The notes beneath the pieces are model-generated. The model had not been told where the DNA came from and did not search any database. It saw nothing but the letters and a program-made list of their open reading frames with translations. From contig JAPHRB010000107.1 of assembly GCA_026197015.1 (NCBI GenBank), positions 1-12,781 on the forward strand: 12,781 nucleotides of DNA, given 5' to 3'. The DNA comes from Gammaproteobacteria bacterium (GTDB lineage Bacteria; Pseudomonadota; Gammaproteobacteria; SZUA-229). Below, piece by piece: positions 1 through 6,876 of the stretch (the stretch's first letter is position 1; the number at the start of each line of letters is the position of its first letter). Made by a program: the position numbers and the translations under genes.

Positions 1-889
1 AAGAGGCTTCTCGCCAGCTCTTCATGAAACGCATCAATTCATAACCAACTACAGGGTGTTGTTGAACTTCTTCACGCTGCTCTTCGGTCAGTTTATCTTT
101 ACAATTAATAATTTCAAGCGGCAATAACGCCATACCTGCATCATGCATATAAACTGCGGCTGCCAGTTGATTTGGGTTCACTGGCCGCCCCGCCTGATCA
201 TTCATTTTAAGTGCCAGGCGTAACATCCTGTGTACTCGACCACTCCAGTATTTCGCACGCGACTCTAATGGCTCAGCCAGAGCACGAAAGAATATAAAGT
301 CATCACTTTCTTCTACACCATAGGCTGATAACTCTTCCTCATCAGGTATATTTTTTGAGAATAAATTAACTAAAGAGTCACTAGTTGTAATACTGGTTTC
401 TATTATCTCAATGCTTGGATCTAGAAGTAATAAAGCATCTTTTATAACAGCACTTCGACTTATATTATCTGCTGTTCCTATCGCATCAATACTTTCACAA
501 ATTCGCGGCATTCGTGTTAAAAGTACGCAGCGATCTTCACCATCGATTATCTTTTCCATAACAATTTTAATATCATCGATTGCGAGTAAAATTAAATCGC
601 TCAAGACCGTTTCAAACTTCAGGTTTTTTAATCTTAGCTGTTGTAACAAGCCAGTTAAGCTGATGATCATCGGCTCTATTGCTTCCAGCCCTACGTCTTT
701 AAGAGATTTTTTTATTAATTCGACGCCCTGCTGCAACTCGACAATCAAACCTTCATCATTCGGTGACATTTCCAGCATTAACAAGGATTGCTCTATTTGC
801 TGCTGACATGTGTTGAAATTAATAAAAAAGCCAGCCAGTGCACTTGCACCAATGCTTTCTAATTGCTGATGAATACTATTTTTTGACAT
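1..889 (-). CDS. HD-GYP-type signalling protein with HPt-like N terminus (partial, cut by left edge)
   Basis: The frame starts at ATG 889 with a good ribosome binding site (GGGAGAG, 894-900) and runs off the window after 296 complete codons, so the C terminus is missing. Residues about 205-296 match the first half of an HD-GYP domain: a His-containing helix (SGRVHRML), then YMHDAGMALLP with H249 and D250, then KLTEEQ and HPVVG (H278). In the family this domain hydrolyses cyclic-di-GMP, but the HHExxDGxGYP part lies outside the window. The usual Lys of HDxGK is Met here (HDAGM). Residues about 45-118 resemble a CheA-P1/HPt helical bundle (GLEAI, LLQQLR, then a paired helix), with Glu57 where the phosphorylated His would be. 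Residues 120-205 show no motif I recognise. No signal peptide or membrane segment is seen, so it is probably cytosolic. The HD assignment is firm; the HPt similarity is inferred. Confidence 0.85.
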   Translation of the reverse strand, partial: MSKNSIHQQLESIGASALAGFFINFNTCQQQIEQSLLMLEMSPNDEGLIVELQQGVELIKKSLKDVGLEAIEPMIISLTGLLQQLRLKNLKFETVLSDLILLAIDDIKIVMEKIIDGEDRCVLLTRMPRICESIDAIGTADNISRSAVIKDALLLLDPSIEIIETSITTSDSLVNLFSKNIPDEEELSAYGVEESDDFIFFRALAEPLESRAKYWSGRVHRMLRLALKMNDQAGRPVNPNQLAAAVYMHDAGMALLPLEIINCKDKLTEEQREEVQQHPVVGYELMRFMKSWREAS

Positions 890-941
890 TTAGCTCTCCC
901 TCACTTAATTCACACGTAATCCAGACTGGGAATATATATAC

Positions 942-947
942 ATTATA
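942..947 (-). promoter_or_regulatory. Candidate -10 box for the HD-GYP-type gene
   Basis: The minus strand reads a perfect TATAAT here, about 53 bases before the ATG at 889. No good -35 hexamer is found 16-18 bases upstream, so the call rests on the -10 box and its position between two genes. Confidence 0.35.
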
Positions 948-1055
948 GGGAATTAGATTTTGAGCTCTTGACTAATCTGACTAACGGGCCTTTTCCTGTG
1001 CTAAAACCACATCTGTTTAAAATTTAGTCTATTTTCAACGATTATCAGGCTGATT

Positions 1056-2948
1056 TTAGGTCGATAATGACTCTAACTCTTCACTTTTCATTAACCAGCT
1101 TTCTTCAATCTCATCTAAACTGGCACTTTTTTGCGCCCTGTCTCGTGATAATTGCTCCATAAGTTCACGTTTATCTGCTGCATACATCTCAGGTTTAGCA
1201 AGCTCAGCCTCAATAGCGCTTATCTCCTGCTCAAGCTTAAGCATCTTCTGCTCTAAAGATACAACCTCTTTTCTTAATGGATTCAGTCGTTTACGCTGCT
1301 CTGCTAACTGCTGTCTCTGGGCTTTTTTATTTAGACCCTTATTATCTTCTACTTTAATATTATTTTTAAGCGTACTGGTCTTATCTTGCATTAACCAGTC
1401 CCGATATGCATCAAGGTCTTCGTTAAATGGCTCTACTTTGCCTCCATCTACCAGTAAAAATTGATCTGTAACCGCTCGCAACAAGTGACGGTCATGAGAC
1501 ACCAGCACCATAGCGCCTTCAAATTCCTGTAATGCCATTGATAATGCATGACGCATTTCCAGATCAAGATGATTGGTCGGTTCATCCAGTAATAACAAAT
1601 TTGGTTTTTGATATATTAATAATGCCAGCACCAATCGGGCCTTCTCTCCTCCGGAAAACGGGGCTACTGGCTCGAGCACTTTATCACCCTGAAAATCAAA
1701 ACCACCAAGATAACTTCTAACTTGCTGCTCTGTTAATTGAGGATCCAGACGTTGTAAATGCAACAATGCGCTCGCTTCCAGATCTAGCTGCTCGAGCTGA
1801 TGCTGGGCAAAATAACCAATATTCAATTCTGATGACTGTTCAAATTGCCCCTGTTGTTGTTTAAGCTCACCAGCTAATAATTTTATTAAGGTTGATTTGC
1901 CGGCACCATTATGTCCAAGCAAAGCAATCCTGTCTCCTGGTAATATGCTTAAACTTGCATTCTTCAAGATCTCAAGATCGCCATAACCAACATTAATTTT
2001 ATCAAGACTCATTAATGGGTGTGGTAACTTTTCTGGTTTAAAAAATGAAAAATTAAATGGAGAATCAATATGTGCAGCTGAAATCATTTCCATTCTTTCT
2101 AGCGCTTTTACTCGTCCCTGGGCTTGTTTCGCCTTGCTTGCTTTTGCTTTAAAACGGCGAATAAAACTTTCTATGTGGGCAACTTCTCGCTGTTGCTTTT
2201 CATATTGTGATTGTTGCAAAGCTAATTTCTCTGCGCGTAATTTTTCGAACTCACTATAATTACCAGTATATAAATGTGCCGTTTGTTGCTCTATATGTAC
2301 AATATGATTTGTAACTTTATCTAAAAAATCTCGATCATGTGAGATTAACAGGATGGTTCCTGCATAATTTAGCAGCCATTGCTCAAGCCAGATTACCGCA
2401 TCTAGATCAAGGTGATTGGTCGGTTCGTCAAGTAACAATAAATCTGAGCGACACATTAAAGCCTGAGCCAGATTTAAACGCATCCGCCAACCACCTGAAA
2501 AACTGTTTACAGAATCATCTAATTGTTCAGTTTTAAAACTCAGACCTAGCAATAGTTTACTTGCTCTTGATTCAGCCGTATAAGCATCAATTTCTTCAAG
2601 ACGACTATGGCACTTTGCCTGTTCATTGCCATTGTCTTCTGATTCAGCAATCAGTAAATTTTGTTGAATTTTTCTAAGTTCAACATCACCATCTAAAACA
2701 TATTCAATTGCGCTTTTATCTGTTGTGGGTGTTTCCTGAGCGACATGCGCAATAATAGTTTTTTCTGGTATAAACAGGTCACCCGCATCACTCTGTAACT
2801 GATTTAAAATGAGCGCAAACAAACTCGATTTACCACAACCATTTGAACCAGTTATCCCTACACGACTACCGCGATGAACTTTAAAACTTGCTTTTTCAAA
2901 CAAAACTTTAGTTCCACGTCTTATTGCGAGATCCGATAGAGTTAACAT
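1056..2948 (-). CDS. yheS: ABC-F family ATPase, YheS-like
   Basis: This soluble ABC-F protein has two ATPase domains and no membrane segments; the family acts on ribosomes. Domain 1 has Walker A GSNGCGKSS (34-42), signature SGGW (151-154), Walker B ending D174-E175 and switch H204. A basic, helical linker follows at about 235-300 (the PtIM region, with FRRFKAKASKAKQ-like character). Domain 2 has Walker A GHNGAGKST (345-353), signature SGGEK (432-436), Walker B D455-E456 and H485. A charged coiled-coil tail runs from about 540 to 620. The 630-residue length and phrases such as GNYSEFE, SKAKQAQGR and LGGFDFQGDKV fit the YheS subfamily rather than Uup or EttA. Both ATPase sites look intact, including the catalytic Glu residues. 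The start at ATG 2948 precedes the conserved first strand at the right distance, but the Shine-Dalgarno sequence is weak. It lies 124 bases downstream of tex on the same strand with no clear terminator between, so co-transcription is possible. Confidence 0.92.
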   Translation of the reverse strand: MLTLSDLAIRRGTKVLFEKASFKVHRGSRVGITGSNGCGKSSLFALILNQLQSDAGDLFIPEKTIIAHVAQETPTTDKSAIEYVLDGDVELRKIQQNLLIAESEDNGNEQAKCHSRLEEIDAYTAESRASKLLLGLSFKTEQLDDSVNSFSGGWRMRLNLAQALMCRSDLLLLDEPTNHLDLDAVIWLEQWLLNYAGTILLISHDRDFLDKVTNHIVHIEQQTAHLYTGNYSEFEKLRAEKLALQQSQYEKQQREVAHIESFIRRFKAKASKAKQAQGRVKALERMEMISAAHIDSPFNFSFFKPEKLPHPLMSLDKINVGYGDLEILKNASLSILPGDRIALLGHNGAGKSTLIKLLAGELKQQQGQFEQSSELNIGYFAQHQLEQLDLEASALLHLQRLDPQLTEQQVRSYLGGFDFQGDKVLEPVAPFSGGEKARLVLALLIYQKPNLLLLDEPTNHLDLEMRHALSMALQEFEGAMVLVSHDRHLLRAVTDQFLLVDGGKVEPFNEDLDAYRDWLMQDKTSTLKNNIKVEDNKGLNKKAQRQQLAEQRKRLNPLRKEVVSLEQKMLKLEQEISAIEAELAKPEMYAADKRELMEQLSRDRAQKSASLDEIEESWLMKSEELESLST

Positions 2949-3072
2949 TAGCTTTTTCTTTGTGGTTTCTGGTTATTCAAAACAAGTCAATCAAGTTAAT
3001 AGCTATATATTAAAACAGTTAATCGACAACTATTTTTTTGTTTCATCTTAACTATAAATTTATAACTTCTGA

Positions 3073-5379
3073 CTATCGTTTAAACGCCTGTGAGAGGGCA
3101 TCAGCCATTGCTGAATTTCCCACACTGCCAGCTGATTGTTTCTGCTGTTTTTGATGTTTCTGTTTCTGTGGTTGTTTTTTATCACGTTTCATATCTTTAA
3201 CCTGATCACGACTTTCATCCTCTAGACGCATAGTCAAAGCAATACGTTTGCGCTGCACATCCACTTCCATGACTTTTACTTTTACTACATCACCCGCTTT
3301 TACAACTTCTCGCGGATCTTTTATAAAGGTGTTAGATAAGGCCGAAATATGCACAAGCCCATCCTGGTGAACACCAATATCTATAAATGCACCAAAGTTT
3401 GTCACGTTAGTAACCACACCTTCTAAAACCATATCAACGGACAAATCTTTTATTTCTTCAACACCTTCTTTAAATTCAGCTGTTTTAAATTCAGGCCTTG
3501 GATCACGACCTGGCTTTTCCATTTCACTTAAAACATCTTTAACTGTAGGCAAGCCGAATTTTTCATCTACATAATCATTAGCACTTAATTTTTTCAAAAA
3601 ACTGGTATCGCCTATAATTGCATTTATAGATTTCCCAGATTGCTCTACTATTTTTTCTACTAATGGATAGGTTTCTGGATGTACAGCAGAAGCATCTAGT
3701 GGATTTTCACCTTTTGAGATGCGCAAAAACCCTGCTGATTGTTCAAATGCTTTTGGGCCAAGGCGGGGCACATTTAATAATTGTTTTCTATTTTTAAATG
3801 CACCATTTTCATCTCTAAATTGCACAATGTTCTCTGCCATAGCCTGACTTAAGCCAGACACCTGAGTTAACAAAGGAACCGATGCCATATTAATATCAAC
3901 ACCTACTGCATTTACACAATCCTCTATCACCGTATCTAATTGGCGCGCCAATTTTACCTGACTAACATCATGTTGATACTGACCTACGCCAATCGCTTTT
4001 GGCTCTATTTTTACCAGCTCAGCCAATGGATCTTGTAAGCGACGCGCAATTGATACTGCTCCTCGAATAGAAACATCAAGATCTGGAAATTCTTTTGATG
4101 CTAATTCTGATGCTGAATAAACAGATGCCCCTGCCTCAGAAACCACTAAAGAAGTCATTTTCAATTCAGGGTATTTACTAATTAGTTCTTTTGCTAATTT
4201 GTCGGTTTCACGTGATGCTGTTCCATTTCCGATACTAATTAACGCTACATTATGCTTTTTGCAAAGTGTTGCTAAAACAGCAATAGCCTGATCCCATTGT
4301 TTCTTTGGTGCATGCGGATATATTGTTGCGTAATCAACCATTTTTCCAGTTTCATTTACAACAGCTACTTTAACCCCTGTACGTAAACCCGGATCTAATC
4401 CTAAAGTCGCTTTTGGCCCTGCAGGTGCAGCAAGTAATAAATCATTTAAGTTAGAGGCAAAAACTTTAATCGCTTCTTCTTCGGCAGCCTCTTTCAATTT
4501 CATTTTTAATTCGACATCTAAATGACTAAATATTTTTATTTTCCAGGCCCATCGCACAGTATCCTGTAACCATTTATCAGCTGCCCGACCTTTGTTTTCC
4601 AGGTTGAAGTATTGAGTAATCATTGACTCACAAGGATGTGAGTCTAACTCATCTTCATTTGGCGCTTTTAAATTCATTTGTAATATCGATTCATTTCTTC
4701 CTCGAAATAAAGCCAAAGCGCGATGTGATGGAATTTTCTGAACCGCTTCTTCGTATTCGAAATAATCTGAAAATTTTGCACCTTCTGCTTCTTTTCCAGC
4801 AACAACTCTTGACTCAATAATTCCCTGATCCCATAAATATTCACGTAGTTTCTGTAATAAATCAGCTTCTTCGGCAAACTGTTCCATTAATATCTGCCGT
4901 GCCCCATCTAGAGCTGTTTTAATATCGGCTACCGATTTATCATCATTGATGAACTTTTCTGCTTCGATTTCTGGCTGTAAATCTGGATTTTCAAATAAAG
5001 AATTAGCAAGAGGCTGAAGACCTGCTTCTCTTGCAATTTGAGCTTTTGTACGTCGTTTCTGTTTGTAAGGCAGGTATAAATCTTCAAGTCGATTCTTGGT
5101 ATCGGCCTGCATAATTGAAGCTTTCAACTCAGGCGTCAGTTTTTCCTGCTCATTTATATTTTTTAAAATAGCAATACGTCTTTCGTCTAGTTCACGCAAA
5201 TAACGTAATCGCTCTTCCAGTAACCTTAACTGAGCATCATCTAAACCACCGGTTACTTCTTTTCTATAACGTGAAATGAACGGAACTGTTGATCCTTCAT
5301 CGAGAAGTCCTACAGCAGCAATAACCTGCTTTTCGTTGACAGATAATTCTTCGGCAATACGTTGGGAAATAGACAGCAT
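3073..5379 (-). CDS. tex: Tex-family RNA-binding transcription accessory protein (YhgF-like)
   Basis: This is a full-length cytosolic Tex protein of 768 residues, close to the usual size. An all-helical N-terminal half (1-320) includes the family block VPFISRYRKE (32-41). A YqgF/RNase-H-like domain begins at LGLDPGLRTG (326-335) and contains IGNGTASRETD (383-393) and SEAGASVYSASELA (414-427). Helix-hairpin-helix segments at about 495-560 follow (NVPRLGPKAFEQ at 536-547), and then an S1 RNA-binding domain at about 648-717 (GVVTNVTNFGAFIDIG). The tail (722-750) is basic and Gln/Lys-rich. Family members bind nucleic acid and affect transcription and stress or virulence phenotypes; the exact biochemical role is not settled. 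ATG 5379 starts the conserved LSISQRIAEEL helix. A TATAAT lies only about 20 bases upstream and no Shine-Dalgarno is visible, so the leader is probably very short. All domains look intact. Confidence 0.96.
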   Translation of the reverse strand: MLSISQRIAEELSVNEKQVIAAVGLLDEGSTVPFISRYRKEVTGGLDDAQLRLLEERLRYLRELDERRIAILKNINEQEKLTPELKASIMQADTKNRLEDLYLPYKQKRRTKAQIAREAGLQPLANSLFENPDLQPEIEAEKFINDDKSVADIKTALDGARQILMEQFAEEADLLQKLREYLWDQGIIESRVVAGKEAEGAKFSDYFEYEEAVQKIPSHRALALFRGRNESILQMNLKAPNEDELDSHPCESMITQYFNLENKGRAADKWLQDTVRWAWKIKIFSHLDVELKMKLKEAAEEEAIKVFASNLNDLLLAAPAGPKATLGLDPGLRTGVKVAVVNETGKMVDYATIYPHAPKKQWDQAIAVLATLCKKHNVALISIGNGTASRETDKLAKELISKYPELKMTSLVVSEAGASVYSASELASKEFPDLDVSIRGAVSIARRLQDPLAELVKIEPKAIGVGQYQHDVSQVKLARQLDTVIEDCVNAVGVDINMASVPLLTQVSGLSQAMAENIVQFRDENGAFKNRKQLLNVPRLGPKAFEQSAGFLRISKGENPLDASAVHPETYPLVEKIVEQSGKSINAIIGDTSFLKKLSANDYVDEKFGLPTVKDVLSEMEKPGRDPRPEFKTAEFKEGVEEIKDLSVDMVLEGVVTNVTNFGAFIDIGVHQDGLVHISALSNTFIKDPREVVKAGDVVKVKVMEVDVQRKRIALTMRLEDESRDQVKDMKRDKKQPQKQKHQKQQKQSAGSVGNSAMADALSQAFKR

Positions 5380-5399
5380 GTAACAATATAACTCTGGTG

Positions 5400-5405
5400 A
5401 TTATA
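5400..5405 (-). promoter_or_regulatory. Candidate -10 box for tex
   Basis: The minus strand reads TATAAT with 20 bases between it and the tex ATG, which predicts a leader of roughly 10-15 bases. The -35 region (around 5423-5430) is AT-rich but not a good match. Confidence 0.4.
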
Positions 5406-5486
5406 AAGCGACCCATTGTACCTAATTGGTGATTTAATGGCTTTAATATTTGAATGTTTTTTACTAAAAGATCGACATTAGATGTG

Positions 5487-5518
5487 TACGTAAACTCCAG
5501 CATCATTTACGTAGTAAA
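5487..5518. repeat. Inverted repeats with three alternative half-sites
   Basis: TACGTAAA (5487-5494) and TTTACGTA (5506-5513) are perfect 8-base inverted repeats separated by 11 bases. The second arm also forms TTTAC-GTA-GTAAA (5506-5518) with its right neighbour, so the middle arm can pair either way. No U-tract follows on either strand, so it does not look like an intrinsic terminator. It sits between the response-regulator stop and the tex promoter and could be an operator or an RNA-processing structure. Confidence 0.4.
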
Positions 5519-5540
5519 TATCACATTAAATAATTAAACA

Positions 5541-6701
5541 TCAATGCTGCAAACGTTTCTTCAAATGTAATACCACTTTACTTAACCCCAGCTTAAGCTT
5601 GCTATCCGCATGAGTTATAAGTGGCAGGATTTTACGCATCGCAAAGGCAAGTTGTTCATTAGAAACACTACTATCTTCATGAGATAGTTTTGTTACAAGC
5701 TCATCCAGGCTTACATCAACATTCTCATTAATATCAGCCATTGCAGGTGATGCCTGAGTTGAGACCTCTAAACTTTGATATTTAACTATCTTACCACCAC
5801 CTTCAGTAACTGCTTTTTTCAATGCTTTCTCGGCCTGATTTAGCAATTCTGAAAACGCGATATCCGTATCATCTAATGCGGGAGACGTAATGCCTGTACT
5901 AAATTGAATATTAAATACATCCTGGCCCATTTTTAGCTTTAATCTAGCCACCCTTTGACAAATTCGGCTGACTAATATCTCTGCTCCCCGGGGATCTGAA
6001 CTTGGAAGCAATAATGCAAAACGAGCAACACCAAGTCGCGCAGCGATATCTTCTGTTCGTTTGCCTTCATTTATTAATGAAGCGACCTTAGCCAAAATTT
6101 GCTCGGCTATTTCTTTACCGTGTTTTACAAACACTTCGGCAAAGTGGTCAATATCAAATCTAACAAGTGTAACTTCTGTGCAGTGTCGTTTAGCATAAGC
6201 CAGCGTCTTCTCACCCTGCTGGCTAAAGGATGATTCAGTAGATAAACCTGTTAACTTGTCCAGTGATGCTGATTTTTCAAGCGACTTAACTTCATTTCGA
6301 TAATTTATATGTGCAGACGCACGGGTTTTTAAAGAAATCGAATCAAAAGGTTTGCTTATAAAGTCTGTAGCCCCCTGTTGTAAAACCTCTTCTTTAGTAC
6401 CGTCAGTTTCTTCCGCACCTGTAATAATAATCACCGGAACTTTGGCAAGCACCGGATCCTGAGCGTTACGGATTTTCTCCAATAACTCAAAGCCATCCAT
6501 ATTTGGCATACCCAGATCACTGAAGACTACTGAAATCTTCGGGTTTTTCTGCAACTCCTCCCATGCTGCTTCACCATCTTCTGCCTCAATAACATCAAAA
6601 TCTTTTTGTAAGATTTTCACTGCAGCTCGGCGAATTACACGTGAGTCATCTACAACTAACACCTGGTTTTCACTTATATTTTCTGACACTGATGCCTTCA
6701 C
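5541..6701 (-). CDS. Response regulator: REC domain plus degenerate GGDEF domain
   Basis: Residues about 13-130 form a receiver domain with acidic pair D18-D19, phosphoacceptor D62 (FSDLGMPNMDG), T94 and K117 (SKPF), so it should be phosphorylatable. Residues about 145-308 have the GGDEF fold: DKLTGL (148-153), FDIDHF (182-187), the active-site loop and FSTGI (267-271). The catalytic GG(D/E)EF is replaced by GVARF (224-228), so diguanylate cyclase activity is not expected. The inhibitory-site motif RxxD remains as RTED (215-218), with the canonical five-residue spacing, so cyclic-di-GMP binding is plausible. A helical tail of about 75 residues (311-386) is unassigned. No DNA-binding domain or membrane segment is seen. 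The listed start is GTG 6701, which lacks a Shine-Dalgarno. An in-frame GTG at 6689 has GAAGG five bases upstream and may be the true start. The gene has its own candidate promoter and is separated from typA by a terminator. Confidence 0.88.
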   Translation of the reverse strand: MKASVSENISENQVLVVDDSRVIRRAAVKILQKDFDVIEAEDGEAAWEELQKNPKISVVFSDLGMPNMDGFELLEKIRNAQDPVLAKVPVIIITGAEETDGTKEEVLQQGATDFISKPFDSISLKTRASAHINYRNEVKSLEKSASLDKLTGLSTESSFSQQGEKTLAYAKRHCTEVTLVRFDIDHFAEVFVKHGKEIAEQILAKVASLINEGKRTEDIAARLGVARFALLLPSSDPRGAEILVSRICQRVARLKLKMGQDVFNIQFSTGITSPALDDTDIAFSELLNQAEKALKKAVTEGGGKIVKYQSLEVSTQASPAMADINENVDVSLDELVTKLSHEDSSVSNEQLAFAMRKILPLITHADSKLKLGLSKVVLHLKKRLQH

Positions 6702-6753
6702 CTGTATTTAATTAAACCCGCCTTATGTGTGCAGGTTATATAATATTTTTAAC

Positions 6754-6782
6754 TATATACCAGTTTAGACTATTAAAAACAA
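6754..6782 (-). promoter_or_regulatory. Candidate extended -10 promoter for the response regulator
   Basis: On the minus strand, TTGTTT (6777-6782), a 17-base spacer and TATATA (6754-6759) are seen. TGG directly precedes the -10, giving the extended -10 form. Transcription would begin near 6747, leaving a leader of roughly 45-60 bases. Confidence 0.5.
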
Positions 6783-6811
6783 AACGTTAGCGCTTCTTAT
6801 TAAGCTAACTT

Positions 6812-6850
6812 ACAAACAAAAACGCCACCTATGCAATCAGAGGTGGCGTT
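6812..6850 (-). terminator. Intrinsic terminator of typA
   Basis: A perfect 10-base-pair stem (AACGCCACCT / AGGTGGCGTT, 6821-6850) encloses a 10-base loop. On the minus strand it is followed by TTTTTGTTTG. It lies 27 bases beyond the typA stop. This is the clearest terminator in the window; the minus-strand orientation is set by the U-tract. Confidence 0.92.
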
Positions 6851-6876
6851 AATTTGTAACAGTGCTGAATAATTAA

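Noticed and set aside
411..806. 131-residue plus-strand open frame
   Set aside because: It is antisense to the HD-GYP-type gene, which has a clear domain, start and ribosome binding site; the plus frame has no recognisable motif.
970..984. Direct repeat GACTAA-TCT-GACTAA
   Set aside because: Two 6-base units in AT-rich intergenic DNA are within chance expectation and show no array or CRISPR-like regularity.
3053..3064. Perfect 12-base palindrome TATAAATTTATA after tex
   Set aside because: It is pure A/T and therefore likely by chance; it forms a very weak hairpin with no loop and no following U-tract in the right orientation.
5297..5506. 69-residue minus-strand open frame overlapping the tex start
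   Set aside because: It overlaps the conserved tex N terminus in another frame, has no ribosome binding site and shows no family resemblance.
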